DNA of 64,000 bases from Dendrocalamus latiflorus (lineage: Eukaryota > Streptophyta > Magnoliopsida > Poales > Poaceae): assembly GCA_017311315.1 (NCBI GenBank), contig CM029672.1:12286026-12350025 (forward strand), read 5' to 3'. The first letter of the stretch is position 1. Every line of letters starts with the position of its first letter. The position numbers and the translations under genes were made by a program. Under the pieces are notes generated by a model. That model saw only the letters and a program-made list of their open reading frames with translations. It made no database searches and was not told the DNA's origin. This document shows, piece after piece, positions 11,775 through 23,399 of the stretch.

Positions 11775-12055
11775 TGATTATTTGGTTTTTTTTTGTGACT
11801 TATGGCTGAAAAGCACTGTAGCTAACTGAAAAAATATTGTAGCTGACAGAGACTTATTTAGCATAATTAAATTTTAAAAAAATTAAAAAAATATGTTAGC
11901 TAATTATGTATAATACAAACAAATACGGAAAAAAGAACCGGCAAAAAAGCTCAACAAAAAACCAAAAGTTCAGAAAAAGACGAAATTTATGAATAGTGAA
12001 AAATAAGCCGAAAGCCAGAAGCTGAAGCTCAAATGACAAGCTGCACTAAATAGTC
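11775..12055 (+). repeat. Dispersed AT-rich MITE-like repeat, family A, copy 1
   Basis: Contains GTAGCTAACTG, a run AATTAAATTTTAAAAA, and the word GAATAGTGAAAAATAAGCC followed by AGAAGCTGAAGCTC. The same ordered words recur at 44520-44745, 51485-51715, 53385-53610 and 53668-53890, so this is one interspersed family. No coding capacity. Exact ends and TSD were not resolved. Confidence 0.6.
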
Positions 12056-12326
12056 AAATTCTTTTCTTTTCTTTTCTTTTTTAAGATGCCAAATAGTCAT
12101 TCGCACAGAATATTTTTCTGATTTACAGGGATTAAAGCATCGCAAGGAATCGTTTCAGAGTTATTACAACTGTTTAGTTCTACACTGTGATACTTGTTTA
12201 TTAACCCACCACAATCCAGCGACACAATCTGGATGGGTGCCGTTTCCTACCGACAATTTGTGCCAAACCAGTTTCTTCACCTCAGTTACAAGCACGATGA
12301 AGAGTTGGTGTATCTCCTACGAGTAC

Positions 12327-12764
12327 TCAGTGAGCCGGTATCGACGCGTTAGGCCATTCCCAGAGAAGCTCGTAAGGTTGATACAGATCATCTTTGTTCG
12401 GAAACGTCTCTTCTTGACCTCGTGTCATTCTTCTGAAAACAGCAATCTGGGAAGCGTATCCTGGTTCCTCATCCGAACCGCCAATGCCACTAAACTCCAC
12501 GCTATAGTTATTGTCCGCTGCGAGGTCTGTAGTCCAGCACTGGAATTGGGATCTTGTCCACTCGAACTTGTGGTCATGGTTACGGAACTTGCAAGGACCA
12601 GCGTTTTCCTCCGGCTCATCTTCCTTGTTGGGCGTAGCCGACCTCTAGAGAGTAGAGTTGTATTCATAGTTAGGTGTTAAAACAATGATAACCATTGGAT
12701 GGAATAAACTCAAGACGACATTGCCAAATAAACTTGCTTCGTCCTCCTCCATGTGCTCAATAAC
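12327..12764 (-). pseudogene. HEN1: HEN1 small-RNA 2'-O-methyltransferase, isolated 3'-terminal exon with premature TAG
   Basis: HEN1 methylates the 3' ends of plant miRNA and siRNA duplexes. The exon begins after tgcag at 12765 with VIEHMEEDEA, holds FRNHDHKFEWTRSQF and YSVEFSGIGGSDEEPG, and ends at TGA (12327-12329). These are the end of the methyltransferase domain: the Glu/His of IEH and the His of HDHKFEW correspond to metal-binding positions known for HEN1. Codon 40 of the exon (12645-12647) is TAG, between NSTL and RSATP, where relatives have Gln; a single C-to-T change explains it. No upstream HEN1 exon is visible to 13038, where a retrotransposon begins, nor elsewhere in the window. 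Most likely a truncated, nonsense-bearing copy. Confidence 0.85.
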
Positions 12765-13038
12765 CTGCATTTTATTTAAGTTAGTTGAATGATGTATCCA
12801 ACCCATTTCAGAAATGCACTAAAGAAAGGAACTACGCCAGCATTTCACAGGGTCAGGGTCATGTACAAAGCTACCAAGTTCATAGTTGTGAGCACAATCG
12901 TGTTAAGACATTGTTCTCTAATAGGTTAATTAGATCCTCAATGTTGTTAAATGCAGATATGCATAATCCAGAAACATTGTTTTACACACATCTGGAACTA
13001 ACACCTTATATGTATAGTAATTCTAGATCTAATCCAAG

Positions 13039-13444
13039 TGCTACATGCCGCACATACTATAGCACGTGAATAGTACCGTGTGTACTGTATCGATCGGATT
13101 AGAAATGATTAGATGCATATCTTCGTATTAGGAATAATTATATGCATATCTTCGTATTAGGAATATAGATACATATATTTATATTTAGATAATATGAATA
13201 TGATACTATCTTTAGTTAACTAGTTGCATTAGATTGTATTAGTTTTCATATTATTAGGGGCTAATCTCATCTATATAAAGAAAAGAGTCGCACTATTTAA
13301 AATCAAGCAATGAATAAACAAAGGTTCTCCACATAAGCTTCAGAGCCTCTCTACCTCATCAAAGAAGAGTCCTGCTGGTGGTTAGATGAGGACAAGTGCC
13401 CTATCCCCAGTTTTCGAATTCATGCCCAACCACCGACTACAACA
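13039..13444 (+). repeat. LTR of a gypsy-like element
   Basis: Ends CACCGACTACAACA at 13444, directly before a tRNA-Met-type primer-binding site (TTTGGTATCAGAATCAA at 13446). It is the same family as the solo LTR at 41754-42105: both share TAGATGCATATCTTC, ATATTATTA-GGGGCTAA and CCTCTCTACCTCATCA. An internal stretch of about 30 bp (ATGCATATCTTCGTATTAGGAAT) is duplicated here. The 5' boundary (TG at 13039 or 13046) is uncertain. Confidence 0.75.
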
Positions 13445-13880
13445 TTTGGTATCAGAATCAACTGCTGCTCCATCATCTATGGTAAGCAGTAAGGGTTTCG
13501 ATCCCATGAAGGCCCGAACTTCACAATCACACTGCCTAAAGCTTTCAACCTTCGATGGTAAGAAAGATCCACAACCTTGGTTAAATTGCTTTGAGCAATT
13601 CTTCAAGTAGCAGCGGACGATGGAGGAAGAGAATGAGTAGTTGGCATCGCACCACCTGACAAAGAATGCCGCCCTATGGTACCGGCAGCTGGAGTGTGCG
13701 CTCGGGGTGCAGACATGGCCAAGTTTTGTTAAACACGTCAACCTCCGTTTCACCACCACCATCACGCTGTCTCCACCCACACGTTAAGTCTCCACCGAGC
13801 CAACTACCGTGGCTTCTGATGCTGAATTATCCTCCGCTGAAATCTACGCCAACTTGATGGCCTGGATGAAAGGGTTCATG
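13445..13880 (+). pseudogene. Gypsy-like gag remnant
   Basis: After the primer-binding site the plus strand encodes LKLSTFDGKKDPQPWLNCFE, then, past in-frame stops at about 13608 and 13638, a piece with AALWYRQLE. This is the first half of a plant Ty3/gypsy gag. It is broken by stops and passes into GC-rich tandem repeats. No protease or pol follows, so the element is non-autonomous or heavily deleted. Confidence 0.65.
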
Positions 13881-13889
13881 GCCAAGATG

Positions 13890-14660
13890 AAGGAGGACGG
13901 CACTCTTTTTGAAGGTAGGGGAACGGCAGTCTCGCCTCCCTGCCTATGCGTGCGTAGCGCCCTCGGCCTACACTCCAAGCGCCCGCTCTCCGCGGGCACT
14001 CTCTTTGAAGGTAGGGGAATGACAGTTTCGCCTCCCTGCCTCCGCGCGCGTAGCGCCCTTGGCCTACGCTCTAAGCGTCCGCTCTCCGCGGGCACTCTTT
14101 TTGAAGGTAGGGGAACGACAGTCTCGCCTCCTTGCCTCCGCGCGCGCCCTCGGCATTCACCGCCCGCCTGGTAGGCATCGCCTCGGCGGGGCGGCGCGAC
14201 TTCACCGCTCGCCTCGTACACGTTGCCTCGGTGGGGCGGCGTGACTCCGGCGCAGGACATTGCCGCCCGCCTTGTAGGCATCGCCTCCGTGGGGCGGCGC
14301 GACTTCGGCGCAGGACTTCGTCGTCCGCCCAGTAGGCGCTGCCTCGGCGGGACGACCCAGCTTCGGAGCGGCACCTCGCCGCCCTGCGATTTCGTCGCCC
14401 GCCTTGTAGGCATCGCCTCGGCGAGGCGGCGCGACTTCGGCGTAGGACTTCGTCGTCCGCCTAGTAGGCACTGCCTCGGCGGGACGGCCCAGCTTCAGAG
14501 CAGCACCTCGTCGCTCGCCTTGTAGGCATCGCCTCGGCGGAGCGGCGGTGACTTCGTTGTCAGCCATGTAGGCGTTGCCTCGGCTGGACAACCTGGCTTC
14601 CGAGTGGGATTCCGCGGACCTCTTCGTAGGCATTGCCTCGGGGGGGCTGCAAGCTACTAG
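13890..14660 (+). repeat. Two adjoining GC-rich minisatellites inside the gypsy-like relic
   Basis: The first array (about 13898-14150) has three units of roughly 99 bp, each opening GGCACTCTTTTTGAAGGTAGG and including TCCGCGGGCACT. The second (about 14160-14660) has degenerate units of about 55-60 bp built on TTGTAGGCATCGCCTCGGCG followed by GGCGCGACTTCGGCG. Both keep long open frames on both strands, which is a base-composition effect rather than evidence of genes. Confidence 0.75.
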
Positions 14661-15098
14661 TTGCATCGGCTCGCCAGTCGGTACCCTCGCGCTTGCTGTC
14701 TGGGAATGGGGGGCTGGGATAGTTTGGCACGTCAGCTCGCCCATCGGGACCTCTACGCTTGCTGTCGAGGGAGTACTGTTGTGGGGGAGGTCCAACCCCC
14801 GTGACTGGGCCTTGCAACTGGCCTAATATGTAATAGGCCCGACAGTGTAGAGGAATATACTCATGTAAATATTCCTATGTACCCTCATCCTATGTAACTA
14901 CTAAGGGGTAGAATGGGAAATTCACATTCTACCCCACTCATATATATAAACCCCCAGGAGGGGCAGGAGGGGGACATCCTCTCATTCTTACCAACTCTCC
15001 CATAGATCTAGCCCTCCTCTTCCTCTTCTAATAGTCCCCTTCTTTACTGTTTGGCTTGTAGCCACAACAGTATCGATTCATGATACAATGTAACTTCA
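14661..15098 (+). other. LTR-like or promoter-like segment
   Basis: From TGTAATAGGCCCGACAGTG (about 14828) to GTAGCCACAACA (about 15069) the segment starts TG, ends CA and includes a TATATATAAACCCCC promoter-like box near 14940 plus an imperfect hairpin (GTAGAATG and CATTCTAC). This could be an LTR of a short non-autonomous retrotransposon, but no partner LTR was found, so the call is tentative. Confidence 0.3.
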
Positions 15099-15106
15099 CA
15101 CACGAG

Positions 15107-17160
15107 CAGGGGCGAAGCCAGGGGAGGCTTAGTAAGGCTCGAGCCTCACCTCCCTCGGCAGCGGCACCCCCACCCCACCCCACCCCCCGGCGAGTGCCCG
15201 CGGCAGCCGGCGTCGGCGGCAATCATAGAGGCTGAGAGGCCCAACAAACAACAAAAAGCATAGTTCAAAACTTCAAGTGGCAGCCCACTTCCCTTAAAGA
15301 AGCTCAACAAATTCATCTCATTGGCCCACCAAAACACCCACTCCAACAAAGCAATTGGTTCCCATTCCATTTCCCAGACTAGCGAGCGGCTGTAGACCCA
15401 GAGCCAGAGGAGAGACGCGTCGGTGCTGCCACAACGCAGAGGCCAGAGGGGGTTGGGGGCAACCGGGTGAGGGCGCGCCGCGCGCGCATTAAGTGGTGCA
15501 GCCGGAGCCAGAGCTAGATCTAGCGACGACCCGACCGAGGGGAGGCTGTTCGCCAGATCTGACAACGACCCGGCGAGGAAAGTCGGAGCCGGGCGATGAG
15601 AGGGGCCAAGCTGGGGCAAGGGGAGTCGGACCGAGGTGGCGAGGGCCGAGGTGCCGCCGGCGAGTCTGGGCGACGGCACGGTGCCCCGAAGGCTGGAGAC
15701 GGGAGAAGGGAGACCAGAGTGGCGGAGAGCCGGAAAGGCGGAGACGGCGGATAGGACTGCATCAGGAAGCTGGACTTACTAGACCTAGAGATACTCGGTG
15801 AGGATCACATCTCAAAACTTTGCTTCGCATATACCAAATGTGGGAAGCAGTAGTGGATGTGCTTGAGCTTGTAAGTGAAGATGCTTGTCAAAACTCAAGT
15901 CATGGTGGAGCAGCAGGTTTGCTAAAAAAGATGGAATATTTTGAATTTGTATTCATCATGCATTTTTAATAACCATTTTGAGCATTACAAATGAGTTATC
16001 ACTTGCTTTGCAAAGAAAACATCAAGATAGTGTTGAAGCTATGGGCTTGTTACAGAATGTCAAACAACGATTTCAAGATATGAGAGACAATGGGTGAGAG
16101 CCATTGTTCAACCAAGTCAAAAGATTTTGTGAAACATATGAGATTGATTTGCCAAACATGGAAGATCCTATTCGAGTTATGGATAAATCAGTATGTCAAA
16201 AGCATAAAGTGACTCAACATCATTATTACAAGGTTGACATTTTTAATGATGCTATTGATGCAATTATGAATGAGATGAATCATCGACTCAATGAAGTTTT
16301 CTCAGAGTTATTGGTATACATGTCTTGTCTTGATCCAAGCAAATCCTTCTCTAGGTTTGATATTGATAAACTTGTTCGACTTGCTGAGATTTATGCTGAC
16401 AATTTCACGGGTGCTGATCGGCTTTTTGTTAAGAAATCAACTTCAAACCTTCATTCTCAACATTAGAAGAAATGAAGAATTCAATGAATGTCGTGATATA
16501 TCAAAACTTGCTCAATTGATGGTTCAAACAAGAAAAGATAGAACTTTCCCGTTGGTATATCGCTTCATCGAGTTGACATTGATACTTCCAGTGGCAATGA
16601 CATCTGTTGAGAGAATATTTTCAACAATGAATATTATCAAAACAGATTTACGCAATAAGGTAACAAATGAGCGGCTCAATGACTTGATGGTGTGCTACAC
16701 TGAGTAAGAGATCTTTAAAAGCATTGATGATGATAAAATCATAAACCGCTTCCAAGGCTTGAAGTCGCATAGAATGCACTTGCCCCATGATTCAAATTTA
16801 TCTCGTGATTCAAATTAGCTTATTTGTGGTATATTTCATAATTCATATGATCTAAATTTTCATTGTTATTGACAATTTTCTATTATATCACTAATTTTTA
16901 TATGTTTCATACACAGGTGATTTATTGCTACTCCTTACTCATAGCAGAATAATTGTATATTCTTGGGTATGTGGTTTCTATTGTCGAGGCACCTACTTTG
17001 TATTTCTCTGTTTTTCACTGTTTGTCTCCAAGACTTCAACTGTATAATTTCTGTATAAATTTGAAATTCTATAAGAGTATAAGATTATATTTGTGCCAAC
17101 TTAGTTTAGTCTAACAAATGATTTAGCCCACCCTCAATTTTATTCCTGGCTTCACCACTG
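15107..17160 (+). mobile_element. hAT transposon, 2.05 kb, defective
   Basis: Termini are CAGGGGCGAAGCCAGG on the left and CCTGGCTTCACCACTG on the right, the characteristic plant hAT ends. Flanking 8-mers are cacacgag (15099-15106) and cacgcaag (17161-17168), 6 of 8 identical with both mismatches transitions, consistent with an aged 8-bp TSD. Inside are a GC-rich block (15400-15770) and a hAT transposase remnant (16020-16707). Confidence 0.85.
16020..16707 (+). pseudogene. hAT transposase C-terminal remnant
   Basis: Two overlapping frames give the end of a hAT transposase (TTF-type zinc-finger/hAT protein). The piece at 16104-16466 has LNEVFSELLVYMSCLDPS and FDIDKLVRLAEIYADNF. A +1-shifted piece up to 16707 has LILPVAMTSVERIFSTMNII and NERLNDLMVCY, the hAT dimerisation domain. 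A frameshift near 16450 separates them. The N-terminal zinc finger and most of the catalytic domain are missing, so the protein is inactive. Confidence 0.8.
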
Positions 17161-18135
17161 CACGCAAGCTACATAGAGATGATGGTCTCAGTGAGAGCAC
17201 TAAACAAAGATGACCGATGAATTATTATTGCGGCGGAAGATGAAGGGGATATATGTGATGCACACTCATCTATAGGCGAAACATTCATTACATATAAGGT
17301 TAAATATGTTAAACTAAACAAGATTAATTAAGCACATAACCAACGGACACAAACCACATTATTCAAATCGTCACAACCGTCAGACGCATACATCAAGGTC
17401 ACAACAATTGACTCGCACACTATCGCTAGAAGCTAGGATCGTAAAGATTCTGAGTTTCAGTCGAATTGCCACGTTGCTGGCTAAACTAAACTCTATGCTC
17501 ACGCTGTTGAGTTGATGTGCTAGTTGTGCCACGGTACTGATAAGAATCTAACTATCTTGTCATTTGGTTGTTCTTACATTTGAAGTTCAATGGATAGACG
17601 ATAGATTATGAATAATCGGTAATCATTGAAAATATAAACTTTATTATTCATACAACATCAAATATATAATTATTTATTACATCAGAAAAATGTGAAGTCA
17701 TCATACACATAAATATACATATAAGAATTTAGGTTTCTAACTCATTTACATACACCAGTACACTTCTCTACAGAAGCTAAGCATTTGTCAGACAATAGAA
17801 TGTTTTTAGAATTTGAATGCCGGTGCACTCTGGGAGTACACCTTTTGTTGTTCGAGGCAAAGTTAATTTTTCAAAAGACTACAATATAATTAATTTTCAT
17901 GAAATTGCTATCTCTTGAATCCCACTAACTACTAAAATTGCGTCGGCTCGAATGGCACAATTTTAGTAGAAAAGGCATCTCAAGAAATAGTGAAAATTAT
18001 ATTTTTAAGGCCTTTTAAATAATTTTTAGGAAAAAACATATTTTCATAAAACTCCAGTCGGCCCACTTTGCAAAAAAACCTTCATGTTTTAGACAATTTA
18101 TAAAATAGTTATTTTTCTTTAAAAGAAGGAAAAAG
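17161..18135. other. Intergenic; first copy of a direct repeat
   Basis: No gene seen. The stretch at about 17905-18030 (TCTTGAATCCCACTAACTAC through AAGGCCTTTTAAATAATTTT) is repeated in direct orientation at about 19533-19650, on the other side of the long-TIR element. The rest is AT-rich without recognisable features. Confidence 0.5.
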
Positions 18136-19521
18136 TTCATCCGTAGTCCCTTATTCTTCAGATCGTCTAATTTCCATCCTTCATCTGTAAAACCGGGTAA
18201 AACTTATCATCCAACTTGCAAAATTGGTGCAAATCACTTCCAAGACTGGTTTTGTGGGTGGTTTTGAGTGATGAGGCCACCACATCATCAATTTTGCCAA
18301 TTCATCTGCCACATCAGCGGTCTGACCCCACATTTCAATCCCCTCCTCTCCCTTATCTCTCTCTCTCCTCTCTTCCTCCTCCCTCCACTTGTCTCCTAGC
18401 TCCGGCCTCTTCTTGCCCTACCTCATAACAAGTTGGCGACAGAGGGGATCGATGACATCGATGCAAAGGTGGAGAGGGCCGCTATCGGATCTACTCACAC
18501 TGTCGCCGGGAACCACCAATTGCTATGTCACTAATCCTACGGGCCAAGTGCTGTCGCTACACTGATATCCCCCTCTCCTGCCACTACGCCACTTAACGTT
18601 GACCGCCGCCTCTGTCATCAGCGTGTATCAGAGGCTAGATCTGGCTAGCACACATGACAATGGATGGCGGCTGTGAGCACACAAGGTGGCCGAAGTTGAC
18701 CTAAATGCTAGATCCGATTGCTACAATAGATGGGGACTCCGGATCCAGAGATCAGTGGTGAGGGAGAAGTGGGGCTATCACCACCATTGTACATACCGTC
18801 CTCACCATCCCCTTCTCTCACTTACTTGTCGCCGGCCTCTAGCTATGCATGTCGTTGTCGCTATCTGTTGGAGGTGCACATTGCCGAGCGTTGGAGGTGG
18901 CGGAGATGAAGTGGCAACCCATCCTGTTGTAGCGTCTTGGTCTGAGGCAAAGCAAGCGAGATCAGCGATGGTGACCCTCCTTGGTGTGGTGGTGGAGCTC
19001 GGTGGGGGTAGGATGGTGAGGATCAAGAGGTTGAGGTTGTCGTGGTGATGCGCTCAGTGCGGATGGACACGGCTTGGAGCAACAATCCCCTACATTGGCA
19101 AGGGGGTAAGGAGGGCAGGAGGGCGGAGGTGAGAAAAGCCATAGGGTTGTGGCCTTCATTTGCGGGACAACGGATTTGGAGCTCGGCCACAAGGCTGTGA
19201 GATGGACAGTGGCCGGAGATGGGAGCTTGTGGAGATGGGAGGGAGGGAAGAAGAAGATGGAGGAAGGATAATAGGAGATATAGGATGACATTCTTCCTCC
19301 CTCCCTCTCTCTTTTCGCCTATTCACTGCCATGTGGCATGGGATGTGGACACCATACTAGTTTAAATGCCAATTAGGATGCCACTTCACCAAAAAAATCG
19401 CCTATGAAACCATCCTAGAGACATAATTTGCTTCAATTTTGCCAGTTAGAGGATAGGTTTTACCTAGTTCTATAGATAAGGGATGAAAATTATATTATTT
19501 TAAGAGTTGAGGGACCATGGA
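18136..19521. mobile_element. Long-TIR DNA element (MULE-like or foldback), about 1.4 kb
   Basis: The left end TTCATCCGTAGTCCCTTA and the inverse of the right end TCAATCCATGGTCCCTCA start inverted repeats that stay alignable for about 150 bp (shared TTTCATCC.TTATCT, GGTAAAAC.TATC, GCAAAATTG). Long TIRs of this kind suggest a Mutator-like element. I could not confirm a 9-bp target duplication. The interior has short GC-richer frames with no recognised domain. Confidence 0.55.
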
Positions 19522-19654
19522 TTGACTGCTATATCTTGAATCCCCGCTAACTACTAAAACCGCAACGACTCAATAGGCACAATTCCAGTAGAAAGGGCAT
19601 CTCAAGAAATAGTGAAAATATATTTTTAAGGCCTTTTAAAATAATTTTTACAAA

Positions 19655-20283
19655 TATTTCTTGAGAAGGAGAATTTCATGTCCTCCTTTTAGCTTATTAT
19701 AATCATTTTGAAGAGAGATATGTTCATTCTTTAAAATTTTATATTTAGCTTTCTATTTCTCAAGAAATTCATTAAACTCTTCTAGAATATCCATCAACTC
19801 ATTATAAGAAGGTTCATCATCATCATTGTCATTTACCTTCTTTTTACCTTTTGTCATAAAGAATTGAGTTAATGTGCAGAGGCTAGTGGATTCTTCATCG
19901 TCGGAGCTAGAAGTTGAGCATTCTTCTCCCGAGATCCACTCTTGTATACAATCCTCATCGGATGAGGTGGAAACTTCATATTTATCTTAAATTTTTATCC
20001 ACATATCATGAGCGCTCTTAAGATTGCATACAATGTCGAACACCTCTATACTCAAAGTACTAAATAAAACGTTAGTTGCTTGAGAGTCGATATGTGAGCT
20101 TTTCTTATCCTCAATTATTGGAGCAAGAGGATCCTTAGGATGAGAAAAGCCCATATCTATAATCTGCTATATTTTTCAACTCATGGCTTTAAAATAGTAT
20201 ATCATGCAGATTTCCTAATTTGCATAATGTGTGCCATCAAATTGAGGCGTGTCATCTAGGCGCACTACTCCACTAGTTGTCAT
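19655..20283 (-). pseudogene. Sirevirus/Copia gag remnant
   Basis: Minus strand from ATG at 20283: MTTSGVVRLDDTPQFDGTHY, followed by stops and several short in-frame pieces including IQEWISGEECSTSSSDDEES and PSYNELMDILEEFNEFLE. This is the gag of a Sirevirus-type Copia element, with the usual acidic Ser/Glu stretch. At least four stops are present. It lies immediately downstream of the primer-binding site at 20322-20337 and the LTR beginning at 20340. Confidence 0.7.
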
Positions 20284-20339
20284 TCTTCACTCTAGACAGT
20301 TAAATCTAAAACAATGAGAGACCAAGCTCTGATACCACT

Positions 20340-22335
20340 TGTAAGATCAAGGAAGCCGACTAGAGTGGGGTGAATAGTTGTTTCAAAGAAATCTCTTCTT
20401 AATTAATTTTATTTAAGCTATTTGGTTAAAACTAATAATATAATGCGGAAACTTAAATCAAATTAGTTTTAGCACAAACAAAGCCTAAATCAACTAGATT
20501 CACCTAAGTACACCAACAACCTAAGTCTATGTCAAAGATTTGCAACCCTAGGATGACAAGCAATTAATTTAATTTTATGAATGTAAATTGCTTGAAAGTA
20601 AATTGAGCACAACAAAAGAAACCACAAAGACACGATATCTTTTTATTGTGATGTTTGGAGACTTGCTAGTCTCCCCTAATCCACATTGAGGTTAGCCCAA
20701 ACGAATTGGACCAGCTCCACGAATTAAGCCCCCAATGCTGTTTAGGAGTCGACAAACTCCAAGAGTAATAAGTCAAGCCCCTCGCTTGACTCTCACCACG
20801 TGCAATGAACACATAAGCTCAAATGGACACTAAGTCCAACTCTAGATGCAACACATGCACTCTAGAGAGGAGGATCTCACACAAAGGAATAGAAATCGGT
20901 CAAGCAAATACTTCTCCAACCAGCCACAAGAGGGTATTTATACCCTACACAAGAAAACTGATCGTTGGAGACAAATCCCTGAAGAATCAGGAAAATCGGA
21001 AGTATCGCAGGCAAAACACCGGTACTTCCACTCCGCTCACAACGGTCAACAAACTAGCCGTTATAGTCAAAATCAGAAGTACCGCTACACACATACGAAA
21101 CAACCGCTTTCCCGGGGAGGAGAAGACCACCACATAGGTGTCTCTTTGGAAAAAAAATATACAACAGGAAAATACAGAACTTTCGAAGTCTGGTAGTACC
21201 GTGCAACACGCGCCGATACTTCCGCCTTCCGGTAGTACCGCTCACATAGAGCCGGTACTTCCGCCGGCCGATCGGACCACTCACACAGAGCCGATCGGAC
21301 CAATCGTCTAGTAGTACCCTACAACACATGCCGGTACTTTCGATGTCCAGTAGTACCACTACATACACAGCGATAGTTTCGATTTTTCTGAGAAGTACAA
21401 ATACTTCAACAGATTTTGCAAAACACATTTGCAAGCTATAGTATCATACACACAAGGATTAAATATGATTCCCAACAAGTTACAAAATATATGTGCACAC
21501 TTTTAAAATCATGACACGAGAAATAAGTATATGGACTTAACGCATTTGCAAAACACATTCGCAAACCAAAGTCACATGCTACAAGGATTGTATATGAATT
21601 TCAACTATTTGTAAAACACATTTGCAAGTATAAGCCTCATACTATAAGGAGTAGGAAACATGTGCTTCAAACACTTGCAAAACACATTCGCAATGTATAA
21701 TCCAATGCGGCAATGATTTAACACATGAGCTTCAACTATTTGTAAAACATATTTGTAAATACAAGCATCATGCGAAAGAGAGCTGGAGCAAATGAGATTG
21801 AACTATCAACACATGATAAGACTCAAACAACTAGACATAACCCCTCTTAATAGTACGGCAACATATACTAACAATCCGATCTTTCAACCAAACACCAAGA
21901 TCGGTAAAAGACTAGGAACACATCCTTAGCAGTAGCTAGTCATACATTTGCCTTGAGCATCCTTTTTAAGCTTGATGATGCACATCATCACTTCAAGTGC
22001 ATCGTCTTAACATACATCAACCCATGATGCATCCTCTATTTGAGATCAATACATAATGGGTCTTTACTTGACTTGATGATCAACACATGATCATCTCCTC
22101 TTGGACATGTATCAACTTATGATGCATCTTCTTCTTGATGGTTTTAAACGTATGAAGCTATCTTCTATCACACATCTTGACTTGATGATTTTCAACATAT
22201 GAAGTCATCTCAAGTCATTCTTATTTGTGGAACTTAACCTATTCATCCAACTCATGGCAAAATGTTAGCCAAAAACAAATTGTCATCAATTACCAAACTT
22301 CACAATTAACATATAATGGAGGGACTAGATTCTAA
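20340..22335 (-). repeat. Sirevirus-like LTR (diverged subfamily) with adjoining primer-binding site
   Basis: On the minus strand the LTR ends CCTTGATCTTACA and is followed after one base by TGGTATCAGAGCTTGG, a perfect-looking tRNA-Met primer-binding site. It shares landmarks with the other large LTRs here: the CTAGTCGG...TTGATC end, the TTAGCCCGAACGAATTGGA-like block (20693) and the GATCGGTAAAA block (about 21900). It also carries GGTACTTCCG/GTAGTACC words at 21000-21360. The right-hand boundary is approximate because no clean TG start was found. Confidence 0.65.
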
Positions 22336-22990
22336 AACCTTTCCTTTTATTAATTCATGATAATCTTAATAAATAATGAGATAAAGATTGTATTTGCCAG
22401 TATACAATATGTACACAACACTTGTATACTCTAAAATAAGATTTAAACAAAGCTTATTTATCCGGTTGTCCTTAATCATCCAATCATTAACATATAATGG
22501 AGAAGTTAGATGACAACTCGATTGCAAATGAGTATATATAAACTACACAAACTAGATATACTCAAAGGATATGTTTCAAAGTAAAGATCCCAATTATGTT
22601 TATTAAAGAAAACATGGATCAACACTTATGAACCTCAAAACATAGAGTTAACTCCCCCTAAATATGTGCATACAAGTATGTGTAATGAAGACATATGCTC
22701 ATATTCATTTTAGACTATTTATGGAATTCAATCTTTATTTTGGATCTAACGAATGCAGTAATATATAAGAATGTGATTTCGAATACATACCTCTTTGATT
22801 TCACCTATTCATCCATATGAGACTAAGCAATAATATACTTAAACAAATATATTAGTCTCACATATAGATTTATTATTTAATCATATATTTAGATGTGAGG
22901 AATGCAACAAGATTATTAGAAAAATATCGAATGCATACCTCAATGATTTTACCTTTTTCATCCATATGACACTAAATAATACCATAATCA
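22336..22990 (-). other. Sirevirus internal 3' region with purine tract and tandem units
   Basis: On the minus strand a polypurine tract TAGGGGGAGTTAACTC (about 22646-22660) matches in context the one at about 61459 beside another Sirevirus LTR. Two diverged units of about 155 bp follow (about 22745-22990), each with TTCATCCATATGA.ACTAA and an inverted TTAGT.TCAC partner. So this looks like internal sequence just before a 3' LTR, although the neighbouring LTR also has a primer-binding site and gag on its other side. Confidence 0.5.
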
Positions 22991-23012
22991 ATAAACAAAG
23001 TTAGTTTCACAA

Positions 23013-23399
23013 ATGCATTTTTCATTATCACTAAAACTTCATAATAGTATTTGTCATTATCACCAAAACCAACTTAAATGGAGCTTGATCTTTCAGCTGT
23101 CTATAAGGAATCATGTCTTTGCTAAACTAATAGCACAAATTATCAGATTACGAGCAAACATTCCAGATGAAAGGATGAAGTCCATTAGAATAGACAATGC
23201 CAGCGAGTTTACCTCTGAGGCATTTAATGACTACTGTTTAGCTTTAAGCATTTAGGTAGAGCACTCAGTACCATACGTCCACACTCAGAATAGCCTTACA
23301 GAGTCAATTCATTAAAAGAATTAAGCTTATTACCAGACCATTATTACAAAATTATAGGCTTCCCACTAGCTACTAGGGCCATGCAATGTTGCACACTGT
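23013..23399 (+). pseudogene. Copia integrase fragment
   Basis: Encodes FAKLIAQIIRLRANIPDERM followed by IRIDNASEFTSEAFNDY, then past a stop VEHSVPYVHTQN: the catalytic core region of a Copia integrase. It is cut at 23400 by a large LTR. The copy is degenerate with several stops. Confidence 0.75.

Noticed and set aside
13844..14795. Long minus-strand ORFs over the minisatellites
   Set aside because: Periodic GC-rich repeats lacking stops in several frames. Peptides are simple repeats and no element gene is on that strand.
20322..20337. Possible tRNA gene piece (TGGTATCAGAGC)
   Set aside because: This is the retrotransposon primer-binding site complementary to a tRNA end. There is no cloverleaf around it; the same holds at 690, 13446, 35420 and 58737.
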